From positions 24,751,501 through 24,815,500 of the forward strand of contig CM072336.1 in assembly GCA_036874045.1 (NCBI GenBank): 64,000 nt of DNA, written 5' to 3'. Position 1 is the stretch's first letter, and each line of letters opens with the position of its first letter. Positions 48,601 to 57,843 of the stretch are shown here, piece by piece. Origin of the DNA: Cymodocea nodosa. Lineage: Eukaryota > Streptophyta > Magnoliopsida > Alismatales > Cymodoceaceae. The notes beneath the pieces are model-generated. The model was not told where the DNA came from. It did no database searches and saw only the letters and a list, made by a program, of their open reading frames with translations. A program made the position numbers and the translations under genes.

Positions 48601-51600
48601 AATGGTCCAACAATCTAACCACCTGTCCCGAACCACAATGTGGCACATATGAATTAGAATATTCACTGCCACGTGGAATAGACTATGAGACAGCAGATCT
48701 CCTTGTTGCACCCCATGTCCAAAGTTGAAGATGCTACTAGTGCGACAATTGACTGAAGTGTACCCTTCCAGAATTCAAAATATTCAGGTTCAGATAGAGT
48801 GAATTATATAATGTGATTTTCGTTGAAATGATTCTTAAGCAAGAGGAATCGTTATTTGATAATCAGGTTCAGCAGGAAATGGTCATTCTTTTTGAAATAG
48901 GAATACGCTGAGATTTTGTTAATAAGATAACATCCTGGAATTACAAAAGCTGACTGAGAAGGTCAGAAAGAAAAGAGCAAAATAGTGAAAGACAGAACCA
49001 TGAAAACAGAACCCAGAGTTAAAGCAAAGATCACACTTTCCCGAAGATAGACACCCAATTCCACCAGTAAGAGGCCTGCATCACTAGATTGTCAACTGAC
49101 CATGACTTTCTATTGAAAATCACATCATTCCTGCATATGCATAGCAACGAGCAGATAGGATGTAACAGCAGGTGCATGTTTTTCTTTTCTCCTCTTGGCT
49201 TTCCTCTGAGTAATCTCCTGAATTCCAGGTGAAAGCTTTCCAATAGATTGAAACCCAGGTAGCTTTTAAAGACTTTATGTAGAAGAGGATTCCAGACATT
49301 CTTGATGATTTTAACTTGATTGATTTCCATCAAAATCCAATGTTAGAACATCCATCACAATGGGCATCAACAGAAGACCAGAGCAGCATGACACATCATC
49401 ATCCCTGTCCCACTTTCTGCAGAACTCCTTGGTAACCAATCTCTTGTGTGCAAGTAACCACATGAAAAGCCTCACCTTTAATGGTGAGCTGCAGGCCCAA
49501 GCCAAGGAATGGTAACACCATTTTCTGCCATGTGAGCCAGTTTTCTAAAAGCCTGAACATTATATCCTGCCCCTCCATAGGGAGGCCAACAATGGAACAG
49601 TCCTATTAAGGTGCTTGGGCGCTCCCAGGTTTCCAGCCATTGGCACAACTAGGTGCTTGGGTCGCCTAGGTACACACCTGGGGCCACTTTGTACAATGTA
49701 AAAATAAGATTTTTACTTAAAATCGAATTGACAAGTGCTACTTATGTTTAGATTTCACTGGTGCATTAGTATCTCAAGTCATTGATGTATTATATACCTA
49801 AATTTTAAAAAAATCAGGAAAAAAAACTTCATTTACCAATATTTAAAAAATCAGGAAGAAATAAACACTGGATGGCAACCAAGGTGTAGGTGGCATTGCT
49901 TGGACACCTTGGCACTTTAATAACCATGCAGTGGACAGTAACATTAGCAAGGAGCTTAAGACATCCATTTCATTGTCTTTAAGATTCCTTCTTAACTTGA
50001 GGTCCCATGACCTTGAACTGTCCAAGTAATAACCCTATCTGCCACTGTCCCCTAAACCCTAATAACCATATCTGCCACTGTCCCCTGTTTCAAAGATGTA
50101 AAGCCATAGAGTCCAGGGAACCTCTCTGCAAAGCTGACGCCCACCCCCTATCATCCCAGAATCTGATCTTCCAGAAATGGCGATTACTTTGAATAGAATT
50201 TGAAATTTATTGCTTATTTTATAAGTAATATTCCTTGAAATGGTTCTTAAAAACCAGGTGAGATAATTATCCATGTCAAGATAGTTATCAAGGCATCAAA
50301 GCCCCAAATGGCCATTATTTTGTTAAGAAAATTGATTGTTAATATTGCATGTGTTTTTCCTTGAAATAGTTCTAAAGCAGGAGACAATTATCCATGTCAG
50401 CATGGTATTAGGCATCAAGGAACCCAAGTGTTAAGCAAGGGGCCTTGAATGACTAGTCGCTAACCACCATAAATAAATCATCAAAATAAACAGTGCTTCT
50501 ATATTTTAGATAATTACAGGTGATTATTAATGGTTATATTCATTGTGAACTAAATTCAAATACATAAAAGAGAATTTTGAACAATTATGTGGCTAGGCGT
50601 TGAGATGCCTAGTCTGTTTGTAACAAGTCTCAATAAGTCTGACATGTAACTATGCTTTGAGAGAGAGTCATGACCTCACGGATAGCACAATTATGATCCT
50701 CCTCATCCTTGTTCTTTTTTCCACGGGGAAAGCTCCAGCTTGCTCCTGCTTTCCAGCCTTTTACTAGTAGACACTGCAGAAGAATTAATGGTTGTATTCA
50801 ATGAAATTCTTCGAGAGATTACAAAACAAAAATTTCCTTTAATCAACATATGATGCTTGATGCATCAAGCCATGAGGGGAACTACATATGGCTTCAAGGT
50901 ATAGCACAAAAAATATTGGTCTGTTTTACTCCAATTTTGCTCATGCATTCCACATTTCCACATCATCATGTTGCAGATCTATTATTGTGCAGTAAAGAGA
51001 GCTCTTGGATTTTCTCTCCAAAAAGGTGAGCAGAAAGCATGCTTAGTGGGGCTCAGGCCTTAGACATTATAGCAGGCCAGGTGTTGCAGGTGGGCAGCAA
51101 TAGCTGCAATGGCGATGGGTGGCAGGTGGAGTTGGATGGTGGCTAGGATGTCTCCCCAAGCTCTGGTACCATGTTAGGGTGAAAAAGTAGCATCAATCAT
51201 TACAAAGTAAGGTTACACAATATATATAATGGGTATAGATATCGAATAACAAATACATATCTGATTACCCACATTACATGAGAATACATTATGTATAATA
51301 TAACCCTACATCTAATAGGTTAAATTATATGAATTTAAATCTTTTCTTACAATTCTTAATCAATTAATTTTAGGCATACCTCTACCTCTCTCCTAACTAA
51401 CGTATTCCTTGATCTCTTAAGAATATGAACAGACCACCTAAGTCCATTTTCTCTTATTTTATTTTCAATAAGTGCAATTCGTACACTATTCCTAATAAAA
51501 TTATTTTTAAGCTTATCTCGTATAGTATTACTACTCATCAATTTAAACACACACATCTCAATAACACTAACTTTTTACATATCTTAGTAAGCACAGGATG

Positions 51601-54600
51601 CATAGGCAAAAAATTTCACCATTGTTATTGATGCACTGTGAAAAAAGATTTAAAATTATATAATTTAATGAAAGATTTAGTTATGGATAAAAATAATCTG
51701 AGAGAAAGGATTCAAGCCATTGATCCTACATAATGAGACTAAGGCATTGATTATTGTTATTAAGAAGGGTACCTAGACATCCAGTGAACTTTCTATAGTT
51801 GGTTAGTTGCATGCCCAACCCTCTGGCTTCACCAAACAGATCCTCTAGTAGATTCGATCATTCAAAATTGATTCCTTTGTTCTATGAGCTATATTTATTG
51901 TTTTTATATGTTATAGATTAATCAAGATTTAAGTTATAAGACATTATTGTTCTCTTGTATTTTGTTTTGCTTTAATTGATTTACTAGAAGTTTAAATCTT
52001 ATTATTTAAACAGCTTTAAATGATATGATATTAATTTTCACTCATAAGTTTTAACTTTTTATTGTTGTCATGGTGTCAATATGTGCTCATATTATAATTC
52101 TAGGAAGCTATTTTGGGTCCCTGGCTTACTAAATAAAATTTACACATTGAAACACACTCTTCCATGTGCTTCTCAAGGTATAACAATTTTTCATACAATT
52201 TTAGGGATAAAAAGTAAAACAACAATCCAAGCTATAATCCCATTACATGAAGTCGACCACAAGAATATGTATTTTTATCTATTGTCAAATCTTCAATTAA
52301 ATTACATAAATTTAAATCATTTTTCGCAACTCCTAACTAAGTAGTTTTAAACCTTCCTCTACTTCTTCTAGGGATAAAAAATAGAAGACAAATAAAAAGG
52401 CATCAGGTAAATGCATGCCCTCTCATAAAATTCATCCAAGATGATTGCTCCTGTTACTGGCACACGGAATTTGTATGTAGTGAAATCCTTATAAATATCG
52501 TCCATGTGACCAATGTAAGGCCTTAATGCTGCACAGCTACTAAACACTGAAAAGTAACATCAAGGAAATCTGGACAATTATAAGCAAAGTTATTACAAGA
52601 GGTTGCAATAGATACAATTGATTACATATTTTGCAAATCAACTGGAATATAAGATTATTATCAACATAAAAAAATAACTTATATCACAAATGAGTAAGCA
52701 AAGTTTCAATGGTAGTGGACTAGAAAAACATCATCAGGCACGACAAAAAATTAATACACAATGTAGCACATAAGGGGCTTGTTTATGTGATCATTATTTT
52801 TTGAAGCAGAAAATAATTCTGATGGTGTTGCATTAAACAGTTCAAAATGATGGCTAGCTGGAATAATTTCATAAGATCCCCAATTATTAGTGAATTTTCT
52901 TGTTTTATGCTGGGAGCCAGGTGACCATATTTCATAGTTCTTTTCTCTTCAAAAATAATTTGCAGCTTATTGCAAATGGTTTCTTCAAATAAAAAAATAT
53001 AGATATACACCTTTTCTTCTCATGTAGTTTCTTTTACCACATAATAATCCAAACAGAAAGAAATTCACAATAAAATTGTCAACAAGCTACCAAGGAATAG
53101 CTTAATAACAAGAAATGTGCACAGTGCAAAAAAAAAAAGAAATTTGCACAATGCATTGCAAGAAATAAAAAAGGATACTCAAACTGGCAAATTCCCTGAG
53201 AGACAGTGATTTCAGCAAAGGATTTTGCTCCACAGAATTGTCCTCATAAAACCAATGAGCTTGTTCCACGAGAAAAAGGATCCTCTCAAATGACTCCAAA
53301 TCCTCTTTAGGGACATTCAAAACAAAACGACTGCATAAGTAAAAAGACCTATTTTAGATAATACAAAAATATATTATGTGAACACCAGCCATAAAATTTC
53401 TCTGAATTTTTCTCCAAAATATATAACATGGAAATGTTACATCAACTAATATAGTCTTCTGCACAAAACAAATATCAATAAATCCACGATATTGTAATGA
53501 ACAAAAAATGGCACCACAAATGTGATAGAGACCTTGAAAAATTAAAGTTAAGTCACAATATCCAGCAGTAATCTATTTTTAGCTAGGAATCCTGAATCCT
53601 CGATTCTCTTTGCAAAAAGAGCCTGTCAGTGTCTTTTTTATGCACCAGTGAGTACCCAATCAGAAGAAAGCCAAGGACTAGAACATGCAGGAAATTATTG
53701 GTTAATTGGCTGGTAGTGGCTTCTCAAGTGGAAGGAGCAGAAGAAACAGACGGATCATCATGATTGGAGCTTACAGAGAAGTTGATGCAGAGCCCAAACT
53801 TGTCTAGAGAAAGGAGTCAATTAGATCTATCCTGAATGTTCGATTAAGATTTTTTACATCATCGTTTGGTTTTATGTGGAATCTTAGAATTAACTTGTGG
53901 TCGATAATCAAATAGTTAACTTTGTTTGTGGAGGTTCATCCCTTCATAATTGGTCACAAATTTAGATAAAAGAGGGTTAGCATTAGATAGACAATCAGCT
54001 ACAAAAACTTATCAACCCCTAGATAGCCAGTTCTAAGATTTAACCATATAGATAGAAGTACATGGAAGAAAAGGATTCCTGTGACCAGCCCTATATAATG
54101 GGAATATAGCTGAAATTGTAGTCGTTGTAGATAATCTGATGGTTGTAATTAAATGTACTTAAAGACTCCAACAACTACAAGTAGAGATCTATAAGTTGAA
54201 ACTCTATTTAAAGGAATGAAGGCTGCTAATAGGTCATTCTCAAGGCCTATCTTATTTGGTAGTTGCACCACTCAAAAAAAATGCCTCAACCAATGACCAC
54301 AGCTTCTATGAAAGGAGGTTAACATCATTGAAGACCTAACAATAATATTGAAACTCTTTTCAAAATGGAGTGCATCATAGTGGTATCAAAGCAATTGACT
54401 AGCCACATGACCTCATAAGAAATGGAGGAAAACCACAAACTTAATGACATAAAGGAAACTCTTTCAAAACTCAAGAACAAGATTGAAGACCTAATTGGAA
54501 GCCTTCAACAAGAAGTTACAATGGATCAATAGACAACATCAGAAGATCTCTCTTAGCCTGAAATGCTATGTTTGGAGACATTAAGCATCAACAAAGTTCT

Positions 54601-57072
54601 ATAAGAGACAATGTCATTCATACGAAGTATTGCAAAGCATGGGCAAAGTAGATGAGATCAATCACCACCCACAAAGAAGATCCTCATGAGGGTGTTTCTT
54701 GAATGTAGAATCCTCTAAGAATGAAAATCTAATAGAACTCTTCATGGTGGAACAAAACCTTTTAAAATGCATGCATTTAAGATTCAAATGAATGCAAACT
54801 TAGGGGCATTTGGTAATTGTTACTTCAACCAATGTATGAAAACACACTAGTATTTTTCAATATTCTTTACTAAATGTATTATTTATATGTCAACTTATTT
54901 CAATACATTAAGTTAAAAAAATGCTCTGATTTGAACTCAAAAGCTCAATTCTACAAATTTTTGAAAAATACTAGCTTATTTCCGTAGGCTATGTTAAAGT
55001 AATCCTTACCAAATAGACCCTTAATGATCACAACACTTTAGTCATCCATGTTTTCATGCCAGCAAAATGTTAGTAGATTCCATTAGAAAGGTTTCCACCA
55101 GATTCATTCAATCCATGGAAGCTTTTGGGTGGCCAACCTAATAGACTTGCCCAATTTTCCTCACTCTTGAACAAGCTTCTATCAAAAGAGGTTGTGGCCC
55201 ATCCCACTTGGGCTTCCCTCTCAATTGGGTAGGACAATGTCACTAGCAATGGTGTGGTTTGGGATGTCAAAGGTTCAGGAGATGTGATGGTTCAAGGTAT
55301 ACAATAATAAGTTAACATGATTCTTTGCTGATGAGTAGTGTTCCCCTATAGAAAAAGCAGGTGTTCCTTGGTGCTATTGGCAAGCACTGGTAAGGGGTGG
55401 CGAGAGGGACAATTGGGGGGCATGATGCCACTCTTAGAATTGGGTCAAATAGAACAAGGTTTGTATGGATGAACCTCTAAATGAAGGAAGTGAGCTTTAT
55501 CCCCCTTCCCTTATTAGAGGTTGCAGCATCCTTGGATGGCTATGGGTTACTTCAATTCTATTAGGAAGCCTATAGAGAAATACACAAAGGGGAATTTTAT
55601 TGAGGATATGAGGGCCTTCTCTTCCTAGATTGATGATATTCAGCTCCCTGATACCCTATTGAGGGTCACCTTTACACATGGTCCAACATGCTACAGAGGG
55701 GGAGGTGTAGCATCTTCCGATTGGAAGCTAGATGGTTTCAAGATAAGATTTTCAAATTTTTGGTGAATTTTAATTGGGCAATCCCAATTGAAGTAAACAC
55801 CCCAATTTTGAAGCTGTCCGAAACACCTAAAAGAAGAAATTATTAAATGGAGAATGGGCTATGTTAAACAATGCAAGGAGTGTAAGACCAATATCTTAAG
55901 TTCCATTTTTTTTTTTGACAAAAAAGAACAATCATTGAGACTTAGTGAAGAGAAAATTAGAGCTAGAGCTTCTACGAAGACTGAGCTTGAAATTATTTAG
56001 AGCTTGAAGAGATTGATTAGAAACAATGCTCCCACAAGATTTGGTTTAAAGAAGGGTGCAATCATTCTAGATTTTTACATGAATCAGCCAGTAACCAGAG
56101 AAAAACCAATGTCACTAGAAAAACTCAAATTCAAGGCAAGAATTTTGAAGGCAAGGAGGCTGAAATTTAGATTGCAAGGCATCATGAAAATTTGTCTGGT
56201 AGCCACACTTCTTAGAGACCTCATTGGAACCTAATCTTCCTTGCTTGCATGACCAATTGTGATAGGGAAAATTTATCAATGAATTTCTTCTTTAAGGAGA
56301 TTCAAGAGGCAGTCTTCTCCATGGCAGTTGCGAGGTCCTAAAGACCAAATGGTTCCCAGCCACTCTTCTTACAAAGTTTTTTTGTGATTTAGTGATGAAA
56401 GATTTGATGGATGTGCTGAATGACATGTGGAAAGGATTGCTACAATTAAAGCTTCTGGATCTTAGTGCAAGGAAAATGAGGCAGTCAAATCAGGTTTTTA
56501 TTTGGAGTTTTCATCTTTTTCTTGTTTTATAGCAAAGTGCGGCCTCAACATTAAGCTGTAGCAGATAATTTGATGGTTGTGTAATCAAATGGACCACATG
56601 AAAAGTAACCCTGAATCCATTGATTAGAACTCTGAAGGGATGAAAGGCCGTTACTAAAGCAAGCACGAAACGCCCATCTTCCCTCTTTCTTTGGCAGTTC
56701 TCTCTTCCATGATCCCTAACTCATCGATACACTAAGGTACCGCCTGAACATGCCCATCCAACAATTTTAGCACTTAATAAAGGCCGTTGAAACGCCACTA
56801 GTAATGCTAGAGCCCTCCCCAAACAGTTTTTCCCGTAACCAGAGAAAAATGTTGTTTTCTTTCCCGTCAAAACAAACGAACGAAAGACGAAAGAAACACC
56901 TTGCGCTTCCGTGTAAATCCGAAAACAAAACAAAAAAAATGCGCATCAAGAGTACTAAAGAAGAAGAAAGAATGGAGACGGGATGTGACCTGCACAGGTC
57001 ATCAAGGAGCTCCTGCGGAGGTAAGACCTTCTTCATCGGGTCACTGGAGGAGCGTTGTAGCCCCCCGGACAT
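42635..57072 (-). CDS. DCP2: mRNA-decapping enzyme subunit DCP2, eight exons, 324 aa
   Basis: Nudix hydrolase that removes the m7GDP cap in cytoplasmic P-bodies, committing mRNA to 5'-3' decay. Exons: 56990-57072, 53179-53330, 52419-52546, 50675-50773, 47215-47367, 44905-45008, 44731-44801, 42635-42819; phases close throughout. The N-terminal DCP2 domain (residues 18-105) includes [31 protein letters not shown] and [15 protein letters not shown]. The Nudix box GX5EX7REUXEEXGU is complete at residues 139-161 (G139, E145, R153-E154, E157-E158, G160) and is cut by intron 4 between RE and V. Box B-like sequence [10 protein letters not shown] and [11 protein letters not shown] follow, then [16 protein letters not shown]. 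The C-terminus ends [17 protein letters not shown] as in plants. It is shorter than Arabidopsis DCP2 (373 aa) but covers the whole catalytic core. Intron 3 has a GC donor. Introns 1, 4 and 5 carry most of the transposons. Confidence 0.95.
43131..44363. mobile_element. Non-autonomous DNA-transposon-like element with weak inverted ends, in DCP2 intron 7
   Basis: The left end reads ATTTGGTACG and then TAATGGAAT. The right end on the opposite strand reads ATTTGGTATAATGGAATGG. The shared ATTTGGTA and TAATGGAAT blocks form imperfect terminal inverted repeats of about 25-35 bp. An inner pair of TGGAAT-rich segments flanks a degenerate GGT/GAT minisatellite (43255-43620). No transposase was found and no clear target duplication, so the boundaries are tentative. 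Confidence 0.35.
43255..43620. repeat. Degenerate GGT/GAT-rich minisatellite
   Basis: About 365 bp built from ATGGTGGT, GATGATGG and GACAATGGTGG-like units, with a strong purine/GT strand bias. It yields long His/Ser/Thr-rich ORFs on the minus strand that are artefacts of the repeat. Confidence 0.7.
45540..46310 (+). mobile_element. RTE-type LINE, N-terminal part of reverse transcriptase
   Basis: The plus strand keeps the RTE order up to the reverse-transcriptase core. It has a [13 protein letters not shown] segment, [11 protein letters not shown] with YFHKLLM (the KDEEIKERW-YFDKLF block), an RPNNIFIEV relic of GPDEIPIEVW, and [15 protein letters not shown] matching KGDIQNCTNYRGIKLMSH. There are many stops and frameshifts. 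It lies in DCP2 intron 5 (45009-47214), antisense. It is a different part of the element from the other RTE copies. Confidence 0.75.
46321..46490 (-). mobile_element. Probable Au-type SINE
   Basis: On the minus strand the 170 bp segment begins CTTGGCACAACATTAAGGTTG and has a box B-like GATTGTGAGTTCAAAT about 35 bases on. It then reads AAGGTAAAACTATATACAAT, a CCTAGGTCCCAC block, and ends GAACTACGTTTGCC with a run of T. This follows the plant Au SINE consensus from end to end as I remember it: TGGCGCAACGGTAAGGTTG, GGTTCGAGTC, AGGGTAAGGCTGCGTACAAT, and CTGGGCTGCC with T-rich tail. It is tRNA-derived and pol III-transcribed when intact; this copy has many substitutions. Confidence 0.65.
46491..46860 (-). 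mobile_element. Ty1-copia retrotransposon fossil, 3' end (RNase H tail, purine tract, part of the 3' LTR)
   Basis: The minus strand shows an [13 protein letters not shown] segment, the copia RNase H C-terminal block (T-HIEVDCHF), and an [12 protein letters not shown]-type end. A CTTGAGGGGGAGTGTGAGAG sequence follows near 46600, the polypurine tract plus start of the LTR. The LTR continues towards 46500, where the SINE adjoins. Only this end survives, and it is decayed in several places. Confidence 0.7.
47600..48860 (-). mobile_element. L1-type LINE, middle and C-terminal reverse transcriptase
   Basis: On the minus strand the fragment starts near the LRQGDPLS-type box (seen as a degraded [12 protein letters not shown]), then [20 protein letters not shown]. 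It continues [50 protein letters not shown] and [20 protein letters not shown]. It breaks off before the zf-RVT end. Several frameshifts and stops are present. It lies in DCP2 intron 4 (47368-50674) in the sense of the gene. Confidence 0.78.
48885..49520 (-). mobile_element. L1-type LINE, zf-RVT region and 3' end
   Basis: The minus strand carries [36 protein letters not shown] and a 3' region ending in an A-rich run (CAAAAAGAA) near 48890. It is nearly collinear with the plus-strand copy 31690-32975, sharing KNVWNPLLH and KPRGEKK, so both belong to one L1 family. It lies immediately 5', in element orientation, to the fragment at 47600-48860. Confidence 0.78.
49604..49922. mobile_element. MITE-like element with TATTAAGGTGC-type inverted ends
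   Basis: The left end reads TATTAAGGTGCTTGGGCG. The right end on the opposite strand reads TATTAAAGTGCCAAGGTG. Inside the left end is the motif GGTGCTTGGGTCGCCTAGG, a GCCTAGGCG-type sequence common in small plant repeats. It is 319 bp long, non-coding, with no clear target duplication. A weakly related GCCTAG-rich palindromic stretch lies at 50420-50620. Confidence 0.45.
50014..50090. repeat. Two-copy tandem repeat, about 35 bp unit
   Basis: The segment AATAACC-TATCTGCCACTGTCCCCT occurs twice in direct succession, in DCP2 intron 4. Confidence 0.75.
51020..51310 (-). mobile_element. LTR-retroelement fossil: short LTR with primer-binding site and leader
   Basis: On the minus strand a 139 bp segment (51172-51310) begins TGTAGGGTT and ends CACCCTAACA, giving TG...CA with short inverted ends. 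It is followed at once by TGGTACCAGAGC, nearly the tRNA-iMet primer site. About 150 bp of GC-richer leader follows towards 51020 and then fades. The other LTR was not found. Probably Ty1-copia or TRIM class; incomplete. Confidence 0.55.
51316..51755 (+). mobile_element. RTE-type LINE with a twin-priming-like inversion
   Basis: From 51595 down to 51316 the minus strand encodes [48 protein letters not shown], then a GRGMPK and KDLNSYNLT segment. From about 51635 the plus strand encodes the next part in element order: a decayed [17 protein letters not shown] and a TAATGAGACTAAGGCATTG end with a TTATTGTTATT tail. The upstream part is inverted and the downstream 3' end is in sense, as in twin-primed LINE insertions. 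It lies in DCP2 intron 3. Confidence 0.65.
52285..52380 (-). mobile_element. RTE-type LINE 3' tail fragment
   Basis: The minus strand reads [29 protein letters not shown], the RTE C-terminal block, over about 95 bp next to DCP2 exon 3. Confidence 0.6.
53955..54130 (+). mobile_element. Short internally deleted RTE derivative
   Basis: The left half (AGATAAAAGAGGGTTAGCAT, then CAGCTACAAAAACTTATCAA) matches a segment also present at 59180-59262 and resembles the 5' leader of plant RTE elements. The right half (GATAGAAGTACATGGAAGAA, then CCTATATAATGGGAATATAG with a TTGTAGTCGTTGTAG end) matches the RTE 3' tail. The coding part between them is absent. At about 175 bp it would be a non-autonomous RTE derivative. 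Confidence 0.5.
54150..54830 (+). mobile_element. LTR-retroelement fossil: LTR end, primer-binding site and gag start
   Basis: TGGTATCAAAGC near 54381, a close match to the tRNA-iMet primer site, follows a segment ending ATCATAG that looks like LTR sequence from about 54170. Downstream is a gag-like acidic/basic stretch including [20 protein letters not shown]. It is probably Ty3-gypsy-like. The second LTR and pol were not seen. Incomplete, with several breaks. It lies in DCP2 intron 1 (53331-56989). Confidence 0.45.
55280..56230 (+). mobile_element. L1-type LINE endonuclease region
   Basis: The plus strand, with frameshifts, contains [12 protein letters not shown]-like sequence, [21 protein letters not shown] and TFTHGP, matching the L1 AP-endonuclease blocks (GDFN, M-F-WI---L-D-P, YTWSN). 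It continues with [10 protein letters not shown] and an open stretch at 56004-56234 rich in Lys, the linker before reverse transcriptase. It lies in DCP2 intron 1 on the opposite strand to the gene. Confidence 0.55.
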
Positions 57073-57843
57073 GCTTCACCAGAGTCGCAACAAAAACCTA
57101 ACCCTTGCCTTGGCTTGGCTTCCTTCGAATCGAATAGAACGGCTAGGGAAACAAGTCAGACTGACGGGACAGAACGAACGACAAACAGTCGGGGAATACA
57201 ATTGACATTCCGGCTTTGCTCCTTTTTATATTATTTTTTTCCATTCGGAATCTTTAATTCGCTATACGTGATAATTTAAATTTCGCTAACTTTGTACAGG
57301 ATGGTGTAATTTTTTTAATCATATGAAAAATAAAAATATTTTCTGATGGTTCGATCATCAAATTCTCTGGTGTTTTATTTTTAAAATATTAAGTATAATT
57401 CGACAGCAAGATATCGAATTTCAACAAAGCTTGCTATCCATCGATGAGAACTACAAAGTAGTTCTACACTATTTATCATCGATGAGCGAAGGGAAAGTGT
57501 GAACATGTGATTGGGATGATGAAGATTAATACAACAACAATAATAAATGTATACTTCACGTTAAGAAAAATATGTAACATGGTGGTTACGTTATTAACTT
57601 GTTTGGGATATAGGTTCGACACCTTACTTCCACGGTAAATTGTATTTTTGTGCTTGGGCGTGAATTGCAAATTTTCTAAAATTCATGTCCTTGTAAGAAA
57701 AATTCACCACCGTAGGGCAGACAAGTCATTTACTTCGTCTGCAGACGATCTAATCAGATAAAATCGAGGGCTCACGTGTCTGGCCTCGACATCCTCCCCT
57801 CCTCCCACATCTTCGGCCTAGGGTTAGGGTTTCCTCCGCCAGG
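57073..57843. promoter_or_regulatory. Bidirectional promoter region between DCP2 and RBP45
   Basis: DCP2 is transcribed leftward and RBP45 rightward from this 771 bp spacer. The first 140 bases on the DCP2 side are GC-balanced and probably form its leader; a CCTAACCCTT sequence at about 57100 is a telo-box-like variant on the opposite strand. The middle (57230-57700) is AT-rich. The RBP45 side (57770-57843) is GC- and pyrimidine-rich. No ORF of note. Confidence 0.65.
57824..57832 (+). promoter_or_regulatory. Telo-box upstream of the RBP45 start
   Basis: TTAGGGTTT within AGGGTTAGGGTTTCC, ending 12 bases before the RBP45 ATG. Telo-boxes are known plant promoter elements of translation and RNA-processing genes. 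The motif is plain in the sequence; function here is inferred. Confidence 0.6.
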
